DNA of 64,000 bases from Mycobacterium sp. MBM (lineage in GTDB: Bacteria > Actinomycetota > Actinomycetes > Mycobacteriales > Mycobacteriaceae). The stretch covers positions 39,252 to 103,251 of the forward strand of contig JAKJHY010000020.1 of assembly GCA_021648845.1 (NCBI GenBank), read 5' to 3'. The notes beneath the pieces were generated by a model. That model was not told the DNA's origin. It worked only from the letters and a program-made list of their open reading frames with translations, and searched no databases. Positions 8,271 through 16,960 of this stretch are shown here, piece after piece. A program made the translations under genes and the position numbers. Within the stretch, counting starts at the first letter, position 1. Each line of letters begins with the position of its first letter.

Positions 8271-9031
8271 CCGATCGGGCTGCAGATCGTCAGGCCCGAC
8301 CCGGTCCGCTGCTGCACCTGGGCACCGTCGATGCTGATCGAGCAGTTCACCGTTCGCCCGACGTTGATGATGGTGACGCTGGCCGACTGCTTGGCCGGCT
8401 GCGCGAGATTGACCGTTTTGCTCCACGGCAGCAGCACGTTGAACTCGGTCTGTAGCACCCCGCCGTCATCGACGTAGGTCACGTTGATGGCACGCCCCTC
8501 ACCGGTGACGGTGTAGGTCACCGTCTCGGTGACGCCGGGAGCGCTCGACCCGCCGGTTGTCGAGGGTGCGGTGGTGGTGGCCGGCGCGGGGCGGCTGGTG
8601 GTGCTGGGCCGGCGGGTGGTGGTCGGCGCGGTGGTACTCAGCGTCGGCTCGGTGGCGTTGTTCTCCGACAAGGTGGGCACCGGTGCCACGACGGTCTGCT
8701 GCTGGGAGCTGTTGACGATCACCAACGCGATGACCAGACCGATGACGGTGACGACCGCGATCGCGGCCGCGATCCACAGCCAGCGTGGTGTGCCGGGGGG
8801 TTCCGGGGGTTCGCCGCCGCCCGGTGGCGGCGGGGGGCCGCCGTAGGGGCCGCCGGCGTACTGGCCCGTGGCCGGGTCGTAGCCATAGGCCGGGTAGGCG
8901 GGCATCGGCTCCGTGGGACGGGTGCCGTACGGGTACTGGCTGGCATAGGCAGGGTCGGAGTAGCCGGGGTGTCCGGAATGGCCACCGTCGAACCGCTGCG
9001 TCGGCTCGTCTCTGCGCGGAGAATCGGTCAT
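8267..9031 (-). CDS. Proline-rich single-pass membrane protein, MmpS-like C-terminus (Rv2507-like)
   Basis: A 254-aa protein with a Pro/Gly/Tyr-rich cytoplasmic N-terminus (about residues 1-82), one transmembrane helix (about 84-106), a Thr/Pro/Ser-rich stalk, and a C-terminal beta domain (VTYTVTGEGRAINVTYVDDGG) that resembles MmpS accessory proteins of MmpL lipid exporters. No mmpL gene is adjacent, so an export role is only inferred. GAGGTGG lies 2 nt before ATG 9031, which favours that start over an upstream GTG-type extension. The position next to the Rv2506-like regulator matches M. tuberculosis. Confidence 0.85.
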   Translation of the reverse strand: MTDSPRRDEPTQRFDGGHSGHPGYSDPAYASQYPYGTRPTEPMPAYPAYGYDPATGQYAGGPYGGPPPPPGGGEPPEPPGTPRWLWIAAAIAVVTVIGLVIALVIVNSSQQQTVVAPVPTLSENNATEPTLSTTAPTTTRRPSTTSRPAPATTTAPSTTGGSSAPGVTETVTYTVTGEGRAINVTYVDDGGVLQTEFNVLLPWSKTVNLAQPAKQSASVTIINVGRTVNCSISIDGAQVQQRTGSGLTICSPIG

Positions 9032-9111
9032 TGCCACCTCATGTGCTGACACGGTACCCGTGTGGCCTGGGAATGGGTGGCGACCGATGGGATGCTGTGC
9101 CTGAGCGCAAC

Positions 9112-9702
9112 TCAGCGTGCGGCCCCCAGCGCGGCGACGGTCATGGCCCGCAGGATGCTCCGTGAAGCATGGTCTGTGCTCGGCATTTTGACGCTGTGCG
9201 GGGTGGAGTTGAGTAATCCGAACACGGCGTGTGCCTTCAGCCGCGCCTCGGATTCGTCCAGCCGGTCGTCGGCTTGGCGCAGGACATCGACCCAGATCTC
9301 GACGTACTGGCGCTGCGCCTTGCGGACCTGACGCTTGGCCGCCGTCGGTAGGTGTCCCAGGTCGCGGTCCTGGATGCGGATCAGGTCGGACTCGCCGAGT
9401 GCGAAGTCGAGGTGGAAGTCGATGAGGCCGTCCAGTGCGGCGCGCGCGTCGGTCGAGGCCGCGACCACCTCACGTGCCCCGGCCAGCAGCCGGGTGCTGA
9501 TGCCGACCAGCAGTTCGACGAGCAGCGCCTCCTTGTTGGGGAAGTGCCGGTAGATGGCTGGGCCGCTGACGCCGGCCGCGGCGCCGATGTCCTCGAGGCG
9601 GACCGAGAGGTATCCGTGCTCGGCGACCAACCTTTCGGCGGCGGCGATGAGTTGGGTCCTGCGATCGGATTTCGCCTTGCTGCGCGGAGTCTCGGTGCTC
9701 AT
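9112..9702 (-). CDS. TetR-family repressor of the branched-chain acid operon (Rv2506-like)
   Basis: A 196-aa TetR regulator with an N-terminal helix-turn-helix (LEDIGAAAGVSGPAIYRHFPNKEALL, about residues 35-62) and a ligand-binding C-terminal domain that is expected to sense an acyl-CoA. It is divergent from accD1, and the 90-nt gap holds two copies of a 16-bp imperfect palindrome, a good candidate operator for both promoters. By position and likely function it controls the leucine/2-oxoacid genes that follow. The effector is unknown; isovaleryl-CoA or methylcrotonyl-CoA would fit. The start ATG 9702 gives the basic N-terminal arm common in the family. Confidence 0.9.
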   Translation of the reverse strand: MSTETPRSKAKSDRRTQLIAAAERLVAEHGYLSVRLEDIGAAAGVSGPAIYRHFPNKEALLVELLVGISTRLLAGAREVVAASTDARAALDGLIDFHLDFALGESDLIRIQDRDLGHLPTAAKRQVRKAQRQYVEIWVDVLRQADDRLDESEARLKAHAVFGLLNSTPHSVKMPSTDHASRSILRAMTVAALGAAR

Positions 9703-9731
9703 ATCGCCTCCGTTGCGGCATGGACATTTCA

Positions 9732-9772
9732 GTTAGTGGCAATTAACATCGTACGAGTTAGTCGCCATTAAC
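9732..9772. promoter_or_regulatory. Paired candidate TetR operators
   Basis: Two 16-nt sites, GTTAGTGGCAATTAAC (9732-9747) and GTTAGTCGCCATTAAC (9757-9772), are 25 nt apart centre to centre. Each is an imperfect palindrome with GTTA/TAAC outer arms. They lie 29 nt from the tetR start and 20 nt from the accD1 start, so binding could repress both. Confidence 0.75.
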
Positions 9773-9792
9773 TCAAATGGAACGGTTCGTCG

Positions 9793-11331
9793 ATGACATA
9801 TCGCGACGCGCACGTCGCTCTGGTGACCGAGCTGCGCGCCAAGCTGGCGGCAGTGGCGCTGGGGGGTCCGCAGAAAGCACGAGAACGCCACGTCGGGCGG
9901 GGAAAGCTGCTCCCACGCGACCGGGTGGACGGGCTGCTCGATCCCGGCAGCCCGTTCCTGGAGGTGGCCCCGCTGGCCGCCGACGGCATGTATGACGACG
10001 ACTGCCCGGGCGCGGGCATGATCGCCGGTATCGGCCGGGTCTCGGGGCGCGAATGCATGGTGGTGGCCAACGATGCGACGGTCAAGGGCGGCACCTACTA
10101 CCCGATCACCGTCAAAAAGCACCTGCGCGCCCAGGAGATCGCCGCGCAGAACCGGCTGCCGTGTCTCTATCTGGTCGACTCCGGCGGGGCCTTTCTGCCG
10201 CGCCAGGACGAGGTCTTCCCCGACCGCGAACACTTCGGCCGGATCTTCTTCAACCAGGCCACCATGAGCGCGCAGGGCATCCCGCAGATCGCAGCGGTAC
10301 TCGGATCCTGCACCGCCGGTGGCGCCTACGTGCCCGCGATGAGCGATGAAGCCGTCATTGTCCGCAATCAGGGCACCATTTTCCTGGGCGGCCCTCCGCT
10401 GGTGAAGGCCGCGACCGGTGAGGTGGTGACCGCAGAGGAACTCGGCGGCGGTGACCTGCACTCCAAAATCTCCGGTGTCACCGACCATCTGGCGCACGAC
10501 GATCGTGACGCGCTGCGTATCGTGCGCCGCATCGTCGGCACCTTCGGGCCGCGGCTGGACCCGCCCTGGGACGTGCTGCCCACCGTGGAACCGGTTGCCG
10601 ATCAGTCCGAGCTCTACGACGTGGTCCCGGTGGACTCGCGGGTGCCCTACGACGTGCACGAGGTGATCACCCGCATCGTCGATGGAGGCGAGTTCGCCGA
10701 ATTCAAGGCCGAATACGGCACCACACTGGTCACCGGATTCGCGCGTATCCACGGCCACCCGGTCGGCATCATCGCCAACAACGGGGTGTTGTTCGGTGAA
10801 TCGGCGGTCAAGGGTGCGCACTTCATCGAACTGTGCGACAAGCGCAACACACCATTGGTGTTCCTGCAGAACATCGCCGGGTTCATGGTGGGCCGCGACT
10901 ACGAGGCCGGTGGCATCGCCAAACACGGCGCCAAGATGGTCACCGCGGTGGCCTGCGCGCGGGTGCCGAAGCTCACCGTGGTGATCGGCGGCTCCTACGG
11001 CGCGGGCAACTATTCAATGTGCGGTCGCGCGTACTCGCCCCGATTCCTGTGGATGTGGCCCAACGCCCGTATCTCGGTGATGGGTGGGGAGCAGGCCGCC
11101 TCGGTGCTGGCCACGGTGCGCGGGGACATGACACCGGAACAGGAAGAGGCGTTCAAAGCGCCGATCCGCGAACAGTATGAGCACCAGGGCAATCCGTACT
11201 ACTCGAGCGCACGACTGTGGGATGACGGTGTGATCGATCCCGCCGACACCAGAACGGTTCTCGGACTTGCCCTGTCAGTGGTAGCGCAGGCTCCGTTGGA
11301 GTCGGTGTCCTACGGCGTCTTCAGGATGTGA
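9793..11331 (+). CDS. accD1: Methylcrotonyl-CoA carboxylase beta (carboxyltransferase) subunit
   Basis: A 512-aa acyl-CoA carboxyltransferase. It moves the carboxyl group from biotin to 3-methylcrotonyl-CoA in leucine degradation. Crotonase-like carboxyltransferase N and C halves are visible, with oxyanion-forming glycines in GSCTAGGAYVPAMSDE and in GGSYGAGNYSMCGRAYSP. The C-terminal MGGEQAASVLATV is characteristic of the MCC/PCC beta family. It is the first gene of the operon below the TetR operators; its stop overlaps the alpha subunit start by 4 nt. M. tuberculosis has fadD35 and scoAB between this gene and the regulator, and they are absent here. No strong Shine-Dalgarno precedes the ATG. 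Confidence 0.93.
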   Translation: MTYRDAHVALVTELRAKLAAVALGGPQKARERHVGRGKLLPRDRVDGLLDPGSPFLEVAPLAADGMYDDDCPGAGMIAGIGRVSGRECMVVANDATVKGGTYYPITVKKHLRAQEIAAQNRLPCLYLVDSGGAFLPRQDEVFPDREHFGRIFFNQATMSAQGIPQIAAVLGSCTAGGAYVPAMSDEAVIVRNQGTIFLGGPPLVKAATGEVVTAEELGGGDLHSKISGVTDHLAHDDRDALRIVRRIVGTFGPRLDPPWDVLPTVEPVADQSELYDVVPVDSRVPYDVHEVITRIVDGGEFAEFKAEYGTTLVTGFARIHGHPVGIIANNGVLFGESAVKGAHFIELCDKRNTPLVFLQNIAGFMVGRDYEAGGIAKHGAKMVTAVACARVPKLTVVIGGSYGAGNYSMCGRAYSPRFLWMWPNARISVMGGEQAASVLATVRGDMTPEQEEAFKAPIREQYEHQGNPYYSSARLWDDGVIDPADTRTVLGLALSVVAQAPLESVSYGVFRM

Positions 11332-13313
11332 GGGACGTGTTCACAACAGTATTGGTCGCCAATCGCGGCGAGATCGCCGTCCGCGTTATCCGCACTCTGC
11401 GGGACATGGGAATTCGATCGGTCGCGGTGTACAGCGATGCCGATGCCGGGGCCCGGCATGTCAGTGCGGCCGATACCGCGGTGCGCATCGGTCCGGCGCC
11501 GGCGCGTCAAAGCTATCTCGATATCGACGCAGTCGTGTCCGCCGCGCGGCGCACCGGGGCCCAAGCGGTGCACCCCGGCTACGGATTCCTCGCCGAGAAC
11601 GCCGAATTCGCGGCCGCTCTGCACGCTGCGGGGATCGTCTTCATCGGCCCGCCGGTGGCCGCGATTCAGACCATGGGCGACAAGATCGCGGCCAAGGCGG
11701 CCGTCTCGGAGTTCGACGTACCGGTGGTGCCCGGCATCTCGCGGCCCGGCCTGACCGATGACGATCTGATCGCCGGAGCGCCCGGCGTCGGCTTCCCGGT
11801 GCTGGTGAAACCGTCTGCCGGCGGTGGCGGCAAGGGCATGCGGGTGGTTCACGAGGCGTCCGAGCTGCCGGCCGCGTTGGCCAGTGCCCGCCGCGAGGCG
11901 GCCTCGGCCTTCGGCGACGACACGCTGTTCCTGGAGCGGTTCGTGTTGCGCCCCAGGCACATCGAGGTCCAGGTGCTCGCCGACGGGTACGGCCACGTCG
12001 TCCATCTCGGTGAGCGCGAATGCAGCCTGCAGCGCCGGCATCAGAAGGTCATCGAGGAGGCGCCCTCGCCGCTGCTGGACGCGGCGACCCGCGCCCGCAT
12101 CGGCGAGGCCGCCTGCAACACCGCACGCAGCGTCAACTACACCGGCGCCGGGACCGTCGAATTCATCGTCTCCGCCGACGCGCCCGACGAGTTCTTCTTC
12201 ATGGAGATGAACACCCGGCTCCAGGTTGAGCACCCGGTCACCGAACTGGTCACCGGCGTGGATCTCGTCGAACAGCAGGTGCGTATCGCCGCCGGCGCCG
12301 AACTGGGAATCGGGCAGGACGATATCGTGCTGAGCGGGCACGCGATCGAGGCCCGGGTGTACTCCGAGGACCCGGGAAACGGCTTCCTGCCCACCGGCGG
12401 GACGGTGCTCGATGTGGTCGAACCTGCTGATGTGCGAGTGGATTCGGGGGTCTACCCGGCCACTGTGGTGGGCAGCGACTACGACCCGATGCTGGCCAAG
12501 GTCATCACCCACGGTGCGGATCGGGACACCGCGCTGCGCGCCCTGGACCGTGCATTGGCGCAGACCGCGGTGCTGGGGGTGACCACCAACATCGACTTCC
12601 TGCGCTTCCTGCTGGCCGATGCGGATGTCGCCGCCGGTCGCCTGGATACCGGACTGCTGGATCGGCGCACCCCCGACTACGTTGCGCCCCAGCCGACCGA
12701 CCACGAACTCGTCGCCGCGGCGGCATACCGCTGGCTGGATGCGTGGGCCGCCGCCACCGGCGATCCGTGGTCGGTGCCCTCGGGTTGGCGCACCGGGGCG
12801 CCCGCACCGACCGTCCTGCGCCTCGGCGCCGGCGAGCGGGTGGACCATGTCCGGATCACCGGCACCCCCGACGCCGCGACCGCCGAGGTCGAACACGGTG
12901 GCACCTACCGGCTCAGCGCGGTGCGTCGGGGGCGGACACTCGGCCTCACCGTCGACGATATCGGCACCGAGTACGTCGTCGCCGACGACGCCGGGTGTGT
13001 CTGGCTGGCAGGGCCGCAACGCACCATCGCCGTCCGCGAGGTGCGCGAAGCCCCGGTGCGCCCCGACGACGCACACGCAGGGGACGCCGAACTGTTGAGC
13101 CCGATGCCAGGTTCCGTTGTCGCCACCGGCGTCAGCGACGGCGCCGAGGTCACCTCGGGCACCGTCGTGGTCACCGTGGAGGCGATGAAAATGGAACACG
13201 CGCTGTCGGCACCCGTCGACGGCGTGGTCGATCTTCTCGTCGCTGTCGGCGACCAGGTCAAGGTGGGTCAGCCGCTGGCCCGAATCATCGCATCGAAGGA
13301 GGCTCAGGAATGA
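11328..13313 (+). CDS. accA1: Methylcrotonyl-CoA carboxylase alpha (biotin carboxylase + BCCP) subunit
   Basis: A 661-aa biotin-dependent carboxylase alpha chain. The ATP-grasp biotin carboxylase half shows VLVANRGEIAVRVIRT, HPGYGFLAENAEFA, KPSAGGGGKGMRVV and the EMNTRLQVEHPVTE active-site loop. The C-terminal biotinyl domain carries EAMKMEH with the biotinylated Lys at residue 621. With AccD1 it forms the holoenzyme that carboxylates methylcrotonyl-CoA. The GTG at 11328 overlaps the accD1 stop (GTGA coupling); a GTG nine bases later is an alternative. The middle linker between the two domains is poorly conserved, as usual. Confidence 0.94.
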   Translation: MRDVFTTVLVANRGEIAVRVIRTLRDMGIRSVAVYSDADAGARHVSAADTAVRIGPAPARQSYLDIDAVVSAARRTGAQAVHPGYGFLAENAEFAAALHAAGIVFIGPPVAAIQTMGDKIAAKAAVSEFDVPVVPGISRPGLTDDDLIAGAPGVGFPVLVKPSAGGGGKGMRVVHEASELPAALASARREAASAFGDDTLFLERFVLRPRHIEVQVLADGYGHVVHLGERECSLQRRHQKVIEEAPSPLLDAATRARIGEAACNTARSVNYTGAGTVEFIVSADAPDEFFFMEMNTRLQVEHPVTELVTGVDLVEQQVRIAAGAELGIGQDDIVLSGHAIEARVYSEDPGNGFLPTGGTVLDVVEPADVRVDSGVYPATVVGSDYDPMLAKVITHGADRDTALRALDRALAQTAVLGVTTNIDFLRFLLADADVAAGRLDTGLLDRRTPDYVAPQPTDHELVAAAAYRWLDAWAAATGDPWSVPSGWRTGAPAPTVLRLGAGERVDHVRITGTPDAATAEVEHGGTYRLSAVRRGRTLGLTVDDIGTEYVVADDAGCVWLAGPQRTIAVREVREAPVRPDDAHAGDAELLSPMPGSVVATGVSDGAEVTSGTVVVTVEAMKMEHALSAPVDGVVDLLVAVGDQVKVGQPLARIIASKEAQE

Positions 13314-14470
13314 GCGATTATCTGTCGACCGGCGCACTGCCCGACGACTACGCCCAACTGGCCAAGACGGTCCGTGATTTCGCGCAGAGCGTCGTCGCGC
13401 CCGTTGCCGCCAAACACGATGAGGAACACAGCTTCCCGTACGACGTGGTCGCCGGAATGGCCGAGATGGGGCTCTTCGGCCTGCCGTTCCCCGAGGAGTA
13501 CGGCGGCATGGGCGGCGACTACTTCGCGCTGTGCCTGGCCCTGGAAGAACTGGGCAAGGTGGACCAGAGCGTGGCCATCACGCTGGAGGCCGGCGTCTCG
13601 TTGGGCGCGATGCCGGTGTACCGGTTCGGCAACGATGCGCAGAAGCAGGAGTGGCTGCCGCTGCTGGCCAGCGGTAAGGCGCTCGGCGCATTCGGGCTGA
13701 CCGAGGCGGGTGGTGGTAGTGACGCCGGCGCCACCAAGACCACCGCGAAGGAGGATGGGTCGAGCTGGATTATCAACGGCTCCAAGCAGTTCATCACCAA
13801 CTCGGGTACCGAGATCACCAAGCTGGTCACCGTCACCGCGGTCACTGGGGAGACCGGCGGCAAGAAGGAGATCTCGTCGATCCTGGTGCCGGTACCCACC
13901 GACGGATTCACCGCCGAACCGGCCTACAACAAGGTCGGCTGGAACGCCTCGGACACCCACCCGCTGAGCTTCGATGATGTCCGGGTGCCGCGGGAGAACC
14001 TGCTCGGTGAGCGTGGACGCGGCTACGCGAACTTCCTGCGCATCCTCGACGAAGGTCGGATCGCCATCGCCGCACTGTCGGTCGGCGCGGCACAGGGGTG
14101 TGTGGACGAGAGCGTGAAGTATGCCAAGGAGCGCGAGGCGTTCGGCGCGGCGATCGGTAGCTATCAGGCGATCGCATTCAAGATCGCGCGGATGGAGGCC
14201 CGGGCGCACGCGGCCCGCACGGCCTACTACGACGCCGCGGCGCTGATGCTGTCGGGCAAGCCGTTCAAGAAGGCCGCCTCGATCGCCAAAATGGTGGCCA
14301 GCGAGGCGGCCATGGACAATGCCCGCGATGCCACCCAGATCTTCGGCGGCTACGGGTTCATGAACGAGTACTCGGTGGCCCGGCACTACCGGGACTCCAA
14401 GATCTTGGAGATCGGCGAAGGGACGACCGAAGTGCAGCTGATGCTGATCGGGCGGGAGCTGGGACTGTGA
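13310..14470 (+). CDS. fadE19: Acyl-CoA dehydrogenase (FadE19-like, short/branched-chain)
   Basis: A 386-aa FAD-dependent acyl-CoA dehydrogenase. The FAD-binding block AFGLTEAGGGSDAG and ITNSGTEI, the helix YAKEREAFGAAIGSYQAIAFK and the C-terminal QIFGGYGFMNEYSVARHYRD are all family hallmarks. The base Glu probably lies in IGEGTTEVQ. Operon context, just after methylcrotonyl-CoA carboxylase, points to isovaleryl-CoA or a related branched acyl-CoA as substrate. The ATG at 13310 overlaps the accA1 stop by 4 nt and has GGAGG 7 nt upstream (13298-13302), which fixes the start; a longer frame upstream runs antisense-like through accA1. Confidence 0.93.
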   Translation: MSDYLSTGALPDDYAQLAKTVRDFAQSVVAPVAAKHDEEHSFPYDVVAGMAEMGLFGLPFPEEYGGMGGDYFALCLALEELGKVDQSVAITLEAGVSLGAMPVYRFGNDAQKQEWLPLLASGKALGAFGLTEAGGGSDAGATKTTAKEDGSSWIINGSKQFITNSGTEITKLVTVTAVTGETGGKKEISSILVPVPTDGFTAEPAYNKVGWNASDTHPLSFDDVRVPRENLLGERGRGYANFLRILDEGRIAIAALSVGAAQGCVDESVKYAKEREAFGAAIGSYQAIAFKIARMEARAHAARTAYYDAAALMLSGKPFKKAASIAKMVASEAAMDNARDATQIFGGYGFMNEYSVARHYRDSKILEIGEGTTEVQLMLIGRELGL

Positions 14471-14958
14471 CCGATGCGCCCAAGAGGATCGTCGAACAAC
14501 GCGGGCTGTGGTTCGAGGAGTTCGAGACCGGTGTGCTGTACCGGCACAAGCCCGGCCGCACCATCACCGAGGCCGACAACGTCCTGTTCACCACGCTGAC
14601 CATGAACACCCAGGCGTTGCACCTGGACGCCGCGTTCTCCGACGCGCTGCCCCCGTTCAACCAGCGACTGGTGAACTCGATGTTCACGCTCTCGACGTTG
14701 GTGGGGTTGTCGGTCACCCAACTGACCCAGGGCACCATCGTCGGCAACCTCGGATTCTCCGATATCGCCTTCCCCAAACCGCTGTTCCACGGCGACACGC
14801 TTTACGCGGAGTCCGAGGTGATCGACAAGCGGGAGTCCAAGAGCCGGCCTGGCGAAGGGATCGTCACCTTCGCCCACACCGGCCGCAACCAGCACGGCGA
14901 CATCGTGGCCACCGCATCGCGGAAAACCATGGTGCGCAAGAAACCTCAGGAGGACTAG
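14467..14958 (+). CDS. MaoC-like (R)-hydratase (Rv2499c-like)
   Basis: A 163-aa hot-dog fold protein of the MaoC dehydratase family. Motifs visible are the TITEADNVLFTTLTMNTQALHLD block and FGDTLY-like LFHGDTLYAESEVIDKRESKS. By operon position it is likely to hydrate 3-methylglutaconyl-CoA, or a related enoyl-CoA, giving the substrate for the CitE-like lyase made by the next gene. That assignment is inference supported by published work on the M. tuberculosis Rv2499c/Rv2498c pair. The GTG start overlaps the fadE19 stop by 4 nt. Confidence 0.86.
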   Translation: MTDAPKRIVEQRGLWFEEFETGVLYRHKPGRTITEADNVLFTTLTMNTQALHLDAAFSDALPPFNQRLVNSMFTLSTLVGLSVTQLTQGTIVGNLGFSDIAFPKPLFHGDTLYAESEVIDKRESKSRPGEGIVTFAHTGRNQHGDIVATASRKTMVRKKPQED

Positions 14959-15770
14959 TGCCGCTCGACAATACCGGTCCGGCGTGGATCTTCTGCCCCG
15001 CTGATCGTCCGGAACGATTCGAAAAGGCCGCGGCCGCGGCCGATGTCGTCATCCTCGACCTGGAGGACGGGGCAGGCGACAAGGCCGTCGCGCGGGCCGC
15101 CATCGTCAACACTCCGCTGGATCCGGCCCGCACCGTCATCCGGATCAATCCGCACGGCACCGAGGACCAGGCGCTGGATCTGGAGGCGCTGGCGCGCACC
15201 GGCTACACCACCGTGATGCTGCCCAAGTGCGAGGCCGCCGAGCAGGTGAGTGCGCTGGCGCCGCTGGAGGTGGTGCTCATCGTCGAAACCCCGCTGGGCG
15301 CGCTGACGGTGACCGAGACCGCCGCGGCCGCCAACACCGTCGGGGTGATGTGGGGCGCCGAGGATCTGTTCGGGTCGCTGGGGGGAACGCTCAACCGGTT
15401 TCCCGACGGGTCCTACCGCGACGTTGCCCAACACGTCCGCTCCCGGTCACTACTGGCCGCCAAGGCCTACGGCAAGCTGGCGCTGGACTCGGTGTACATC
15501 GACATCAAGGACCTCGACGGACTGCGCGCCGAGACCGACGACGCCGTCGCCGTCGGCTTCGACATCAAGGTCGCATTGCACCCGACGCAGGTGACCGTCA
15601 TCCGGGACGGCTACGCACCGTCGCCCGATCAGCTGGACTGGGCGCGACACGTACTGGCCGCGGCGGCAAACCAGCGGGGCGCGTTTGCCTTCGAGGGCAT
15701 AATGGTGGATGCCCCGGTACTGCGGCGGGCGGAGCGGATCGTCCAGCTTGCGCCCCACCCCGGTAGCTAG
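14958..15770 (+). CDS. citE: CitE-like beta-hydroxyacyl-CoA lyase (Rv2498c-like)
   Basis: A 270-aa TIM-barrel lyase of the HpcH/HpaI-CitE family. Substrate and metal-binding strands FCPADRPERFEKA, ADVVILDLEDGAGDK, ARTVIRINPHGTEDQ and VMLPKCE are present, with the metal acids in LIVETPLGAL and MWGAEDL. The M. tuberculosis counterpart was reported as a bifunctional lyase for (R)-HMG-CoA and (S)-citramalyl-CoA, linking leucine breakdown and itaconate use. The GTG at 14958 overlaps the previous stop by one base and has AGGAGG just upstream, which decides the start. A much longer frame from 14508 is spurious because it runs through the MaoC gene. Confidence 0.9.
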   Translation: MPLDNTGPAWIFCPADRPERFEKAAAAADVVILDLEDGAGDKAVARAAIVNTPLDPARTVIRINPHGTEDQALDLEALARTGYTTVMLPKCEAAEQVSALAPLEVVLIVETPLGALTVTETAAAANTVGVMWGAEDLFGSLGGTLNRFPDGSYRDVAQHVRSRSLLAAKAYGKLALDSVYIDIKDLDGLRAETDDAVAVGFDIKVALHPTQVTVIRDGYAPSPDQLDWARHVLAAAANQRGAFAFEGIMVDAPVLRRAERIVQLAPHPGS

Positions 15771-15864
15771 CCGGCGCCCCTGACCAGGGGGTCGCATCGA
15801 CCGCAGCCGTGCCGAGCACCTCGCGGAATGGCGGCCGAACATGTCGCCACCTGAAGGAGGCGGT

Positions 15865-16956
15865 ATGGCTGGTTTCGATGACGCGACGGTTGATGACGGG
15901 CTGGTGCAATTGCTCCGGCCGGACGGGACGCCGAGCGATCACCACGCGGCTGCGGGGTACCGCCGCGACCTACCGCCCGAAACGCTGGCCTGGCTCTACG
16001 AGCAGATGGTCCTCACCCGTGAACTCGATACCGAATTCGTCAACCTGCAGCGCCAGGGTGAACTCGCCCTGTATGCCTCCTGCCGCGGTCAGGAGGCCGC
16101 CCAGGTCGGCGCGGCGGCTTGTCTGCGCAAGACCGACTGGCTGTTCCCGCAGTACCGCGAACTCGGTGCCCTGTTGACCCGCGGTATCGCGCCCGCGCAG
16201 ATGGGCGCGGTGTGGCGCGGGACCTGGCACGGCGGCCTGTCGTTCACCGACAAGTGTTGCGCACCCCTCTGCATCCAGATCGGCACGCACGGTCTGCACG
16301 CGGTGGGCGCGGCGATGGCGGCCCAACGCCTCGGCGAGAATTCGGTGACGGTGGCCTTCATGGGCGACGGCGCGACCTCCGAGGGTGACGCGCACGAGGC
16401 ACTGAACCTGGCCGCGGTGTTCCAGACGCCTTGCGTGTTCTTCGTGCAGAACAACCAGTGGGCGATCTCGGTGCCGGTCGGCCGCCAACACGCCGCGCGG
16501 TCGCTGGCGGACCGCGCGGCCGGCTACGGGATGCCCGCCGTGCGGGTCGACGGCAACGATGTGCTGGCCTGTTTCGCGGTGATGGAGCGGGCCGCCCAGC
16601 GTGCCCGCGACGGCGGCGGGCCGACCTTCATCGAGGCGCTGACCTACCGGATGGGTCCGCACACCACCTCCGATGACCCCAGCCGCTACCGATCGGCGCG
16701 CGATGTCGAGCAGTGGGCGGCACGCGACCCGATCACCCGGTATGCGACGTATCTCAGAACTGTGGGCGTGCTGACGGATCGGATCACCCAGCGGGTCCAG
16801 GCCCGGGCCGCCCGGCTGCGCGGTGAGTTGCGCGACGCGATCGTCGGTGCGCCCGATATGGACATCGCGGAGGTCTTCGACACCGTCTACCACGACATCA
16901 CCCCGGAGCTGGCGCGCCAGCGCGCTCAGTTGCTCGTCGAGTTGGGGAAGGGCTGA
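15865..16956 (+). CDS. bkdA: Branched-chain 2-oxoacid dehydrogenase E1 alpha
   Basis: A 363-aa thiamine diphosphate enzyme subunit that decarboxylates branched 2-oxoacids. The ThDP motif is complete: MGDGATSEGDAHEALN followed by VQNNQWAIS. The RGQEAAQVG and WRGTWHGG segments are typical of the alpha chain. The start ATG 15865 is preferred because AAGGAGG lies 5-11 nt upstream; an ATG at 15841 would put that ribosome site inside the gene. The 95-nt gap after citE is the largest in the operon and may hold a second promoter. It is named pdhA in M. tuberculosis (Rv2497c). Confidence 0.93.
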   Translation: MAGFDDATVDDGLVQLLRPDGTPSDHHAAAGYRRDLPPETLAWLYEQMVLTRELDTEFVNLQRQGELALYASCRGQEAAQVGAAACLRKTDWLFPQYRELGALLTRGIAPAQMGAVWRGTWHGGLSFTDKCCAPLCIQIGTHGLHAVGAAMAAQRLGENSVTVAFMGDGATSEGDAHEALNLAAVFQTPCVFFVQNNQWAISVPVGRQHAARSLADRAAGYGMPAVRVDGNDVLACFAVMERAAQRARDGGGPTFIEALTYRMGPHTTSDDPSRYRSARDVEQWAARDPITRYATYLRTVGVLTDRITQRVQARAARLRGELRDAIVGAPDMDIAEVFDTVYHDITPELARQRAQLLVELGKG

Positions 16957-16960
16957 AACC

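Noticed and set aside
11310..13337. A 675-codon open frame antisense to accA1
   Set aside because: The plus strand encodes a complete, motif-rich carboxylase with coupled neighbours; the minus frame is a shadow of high-GC codon use.
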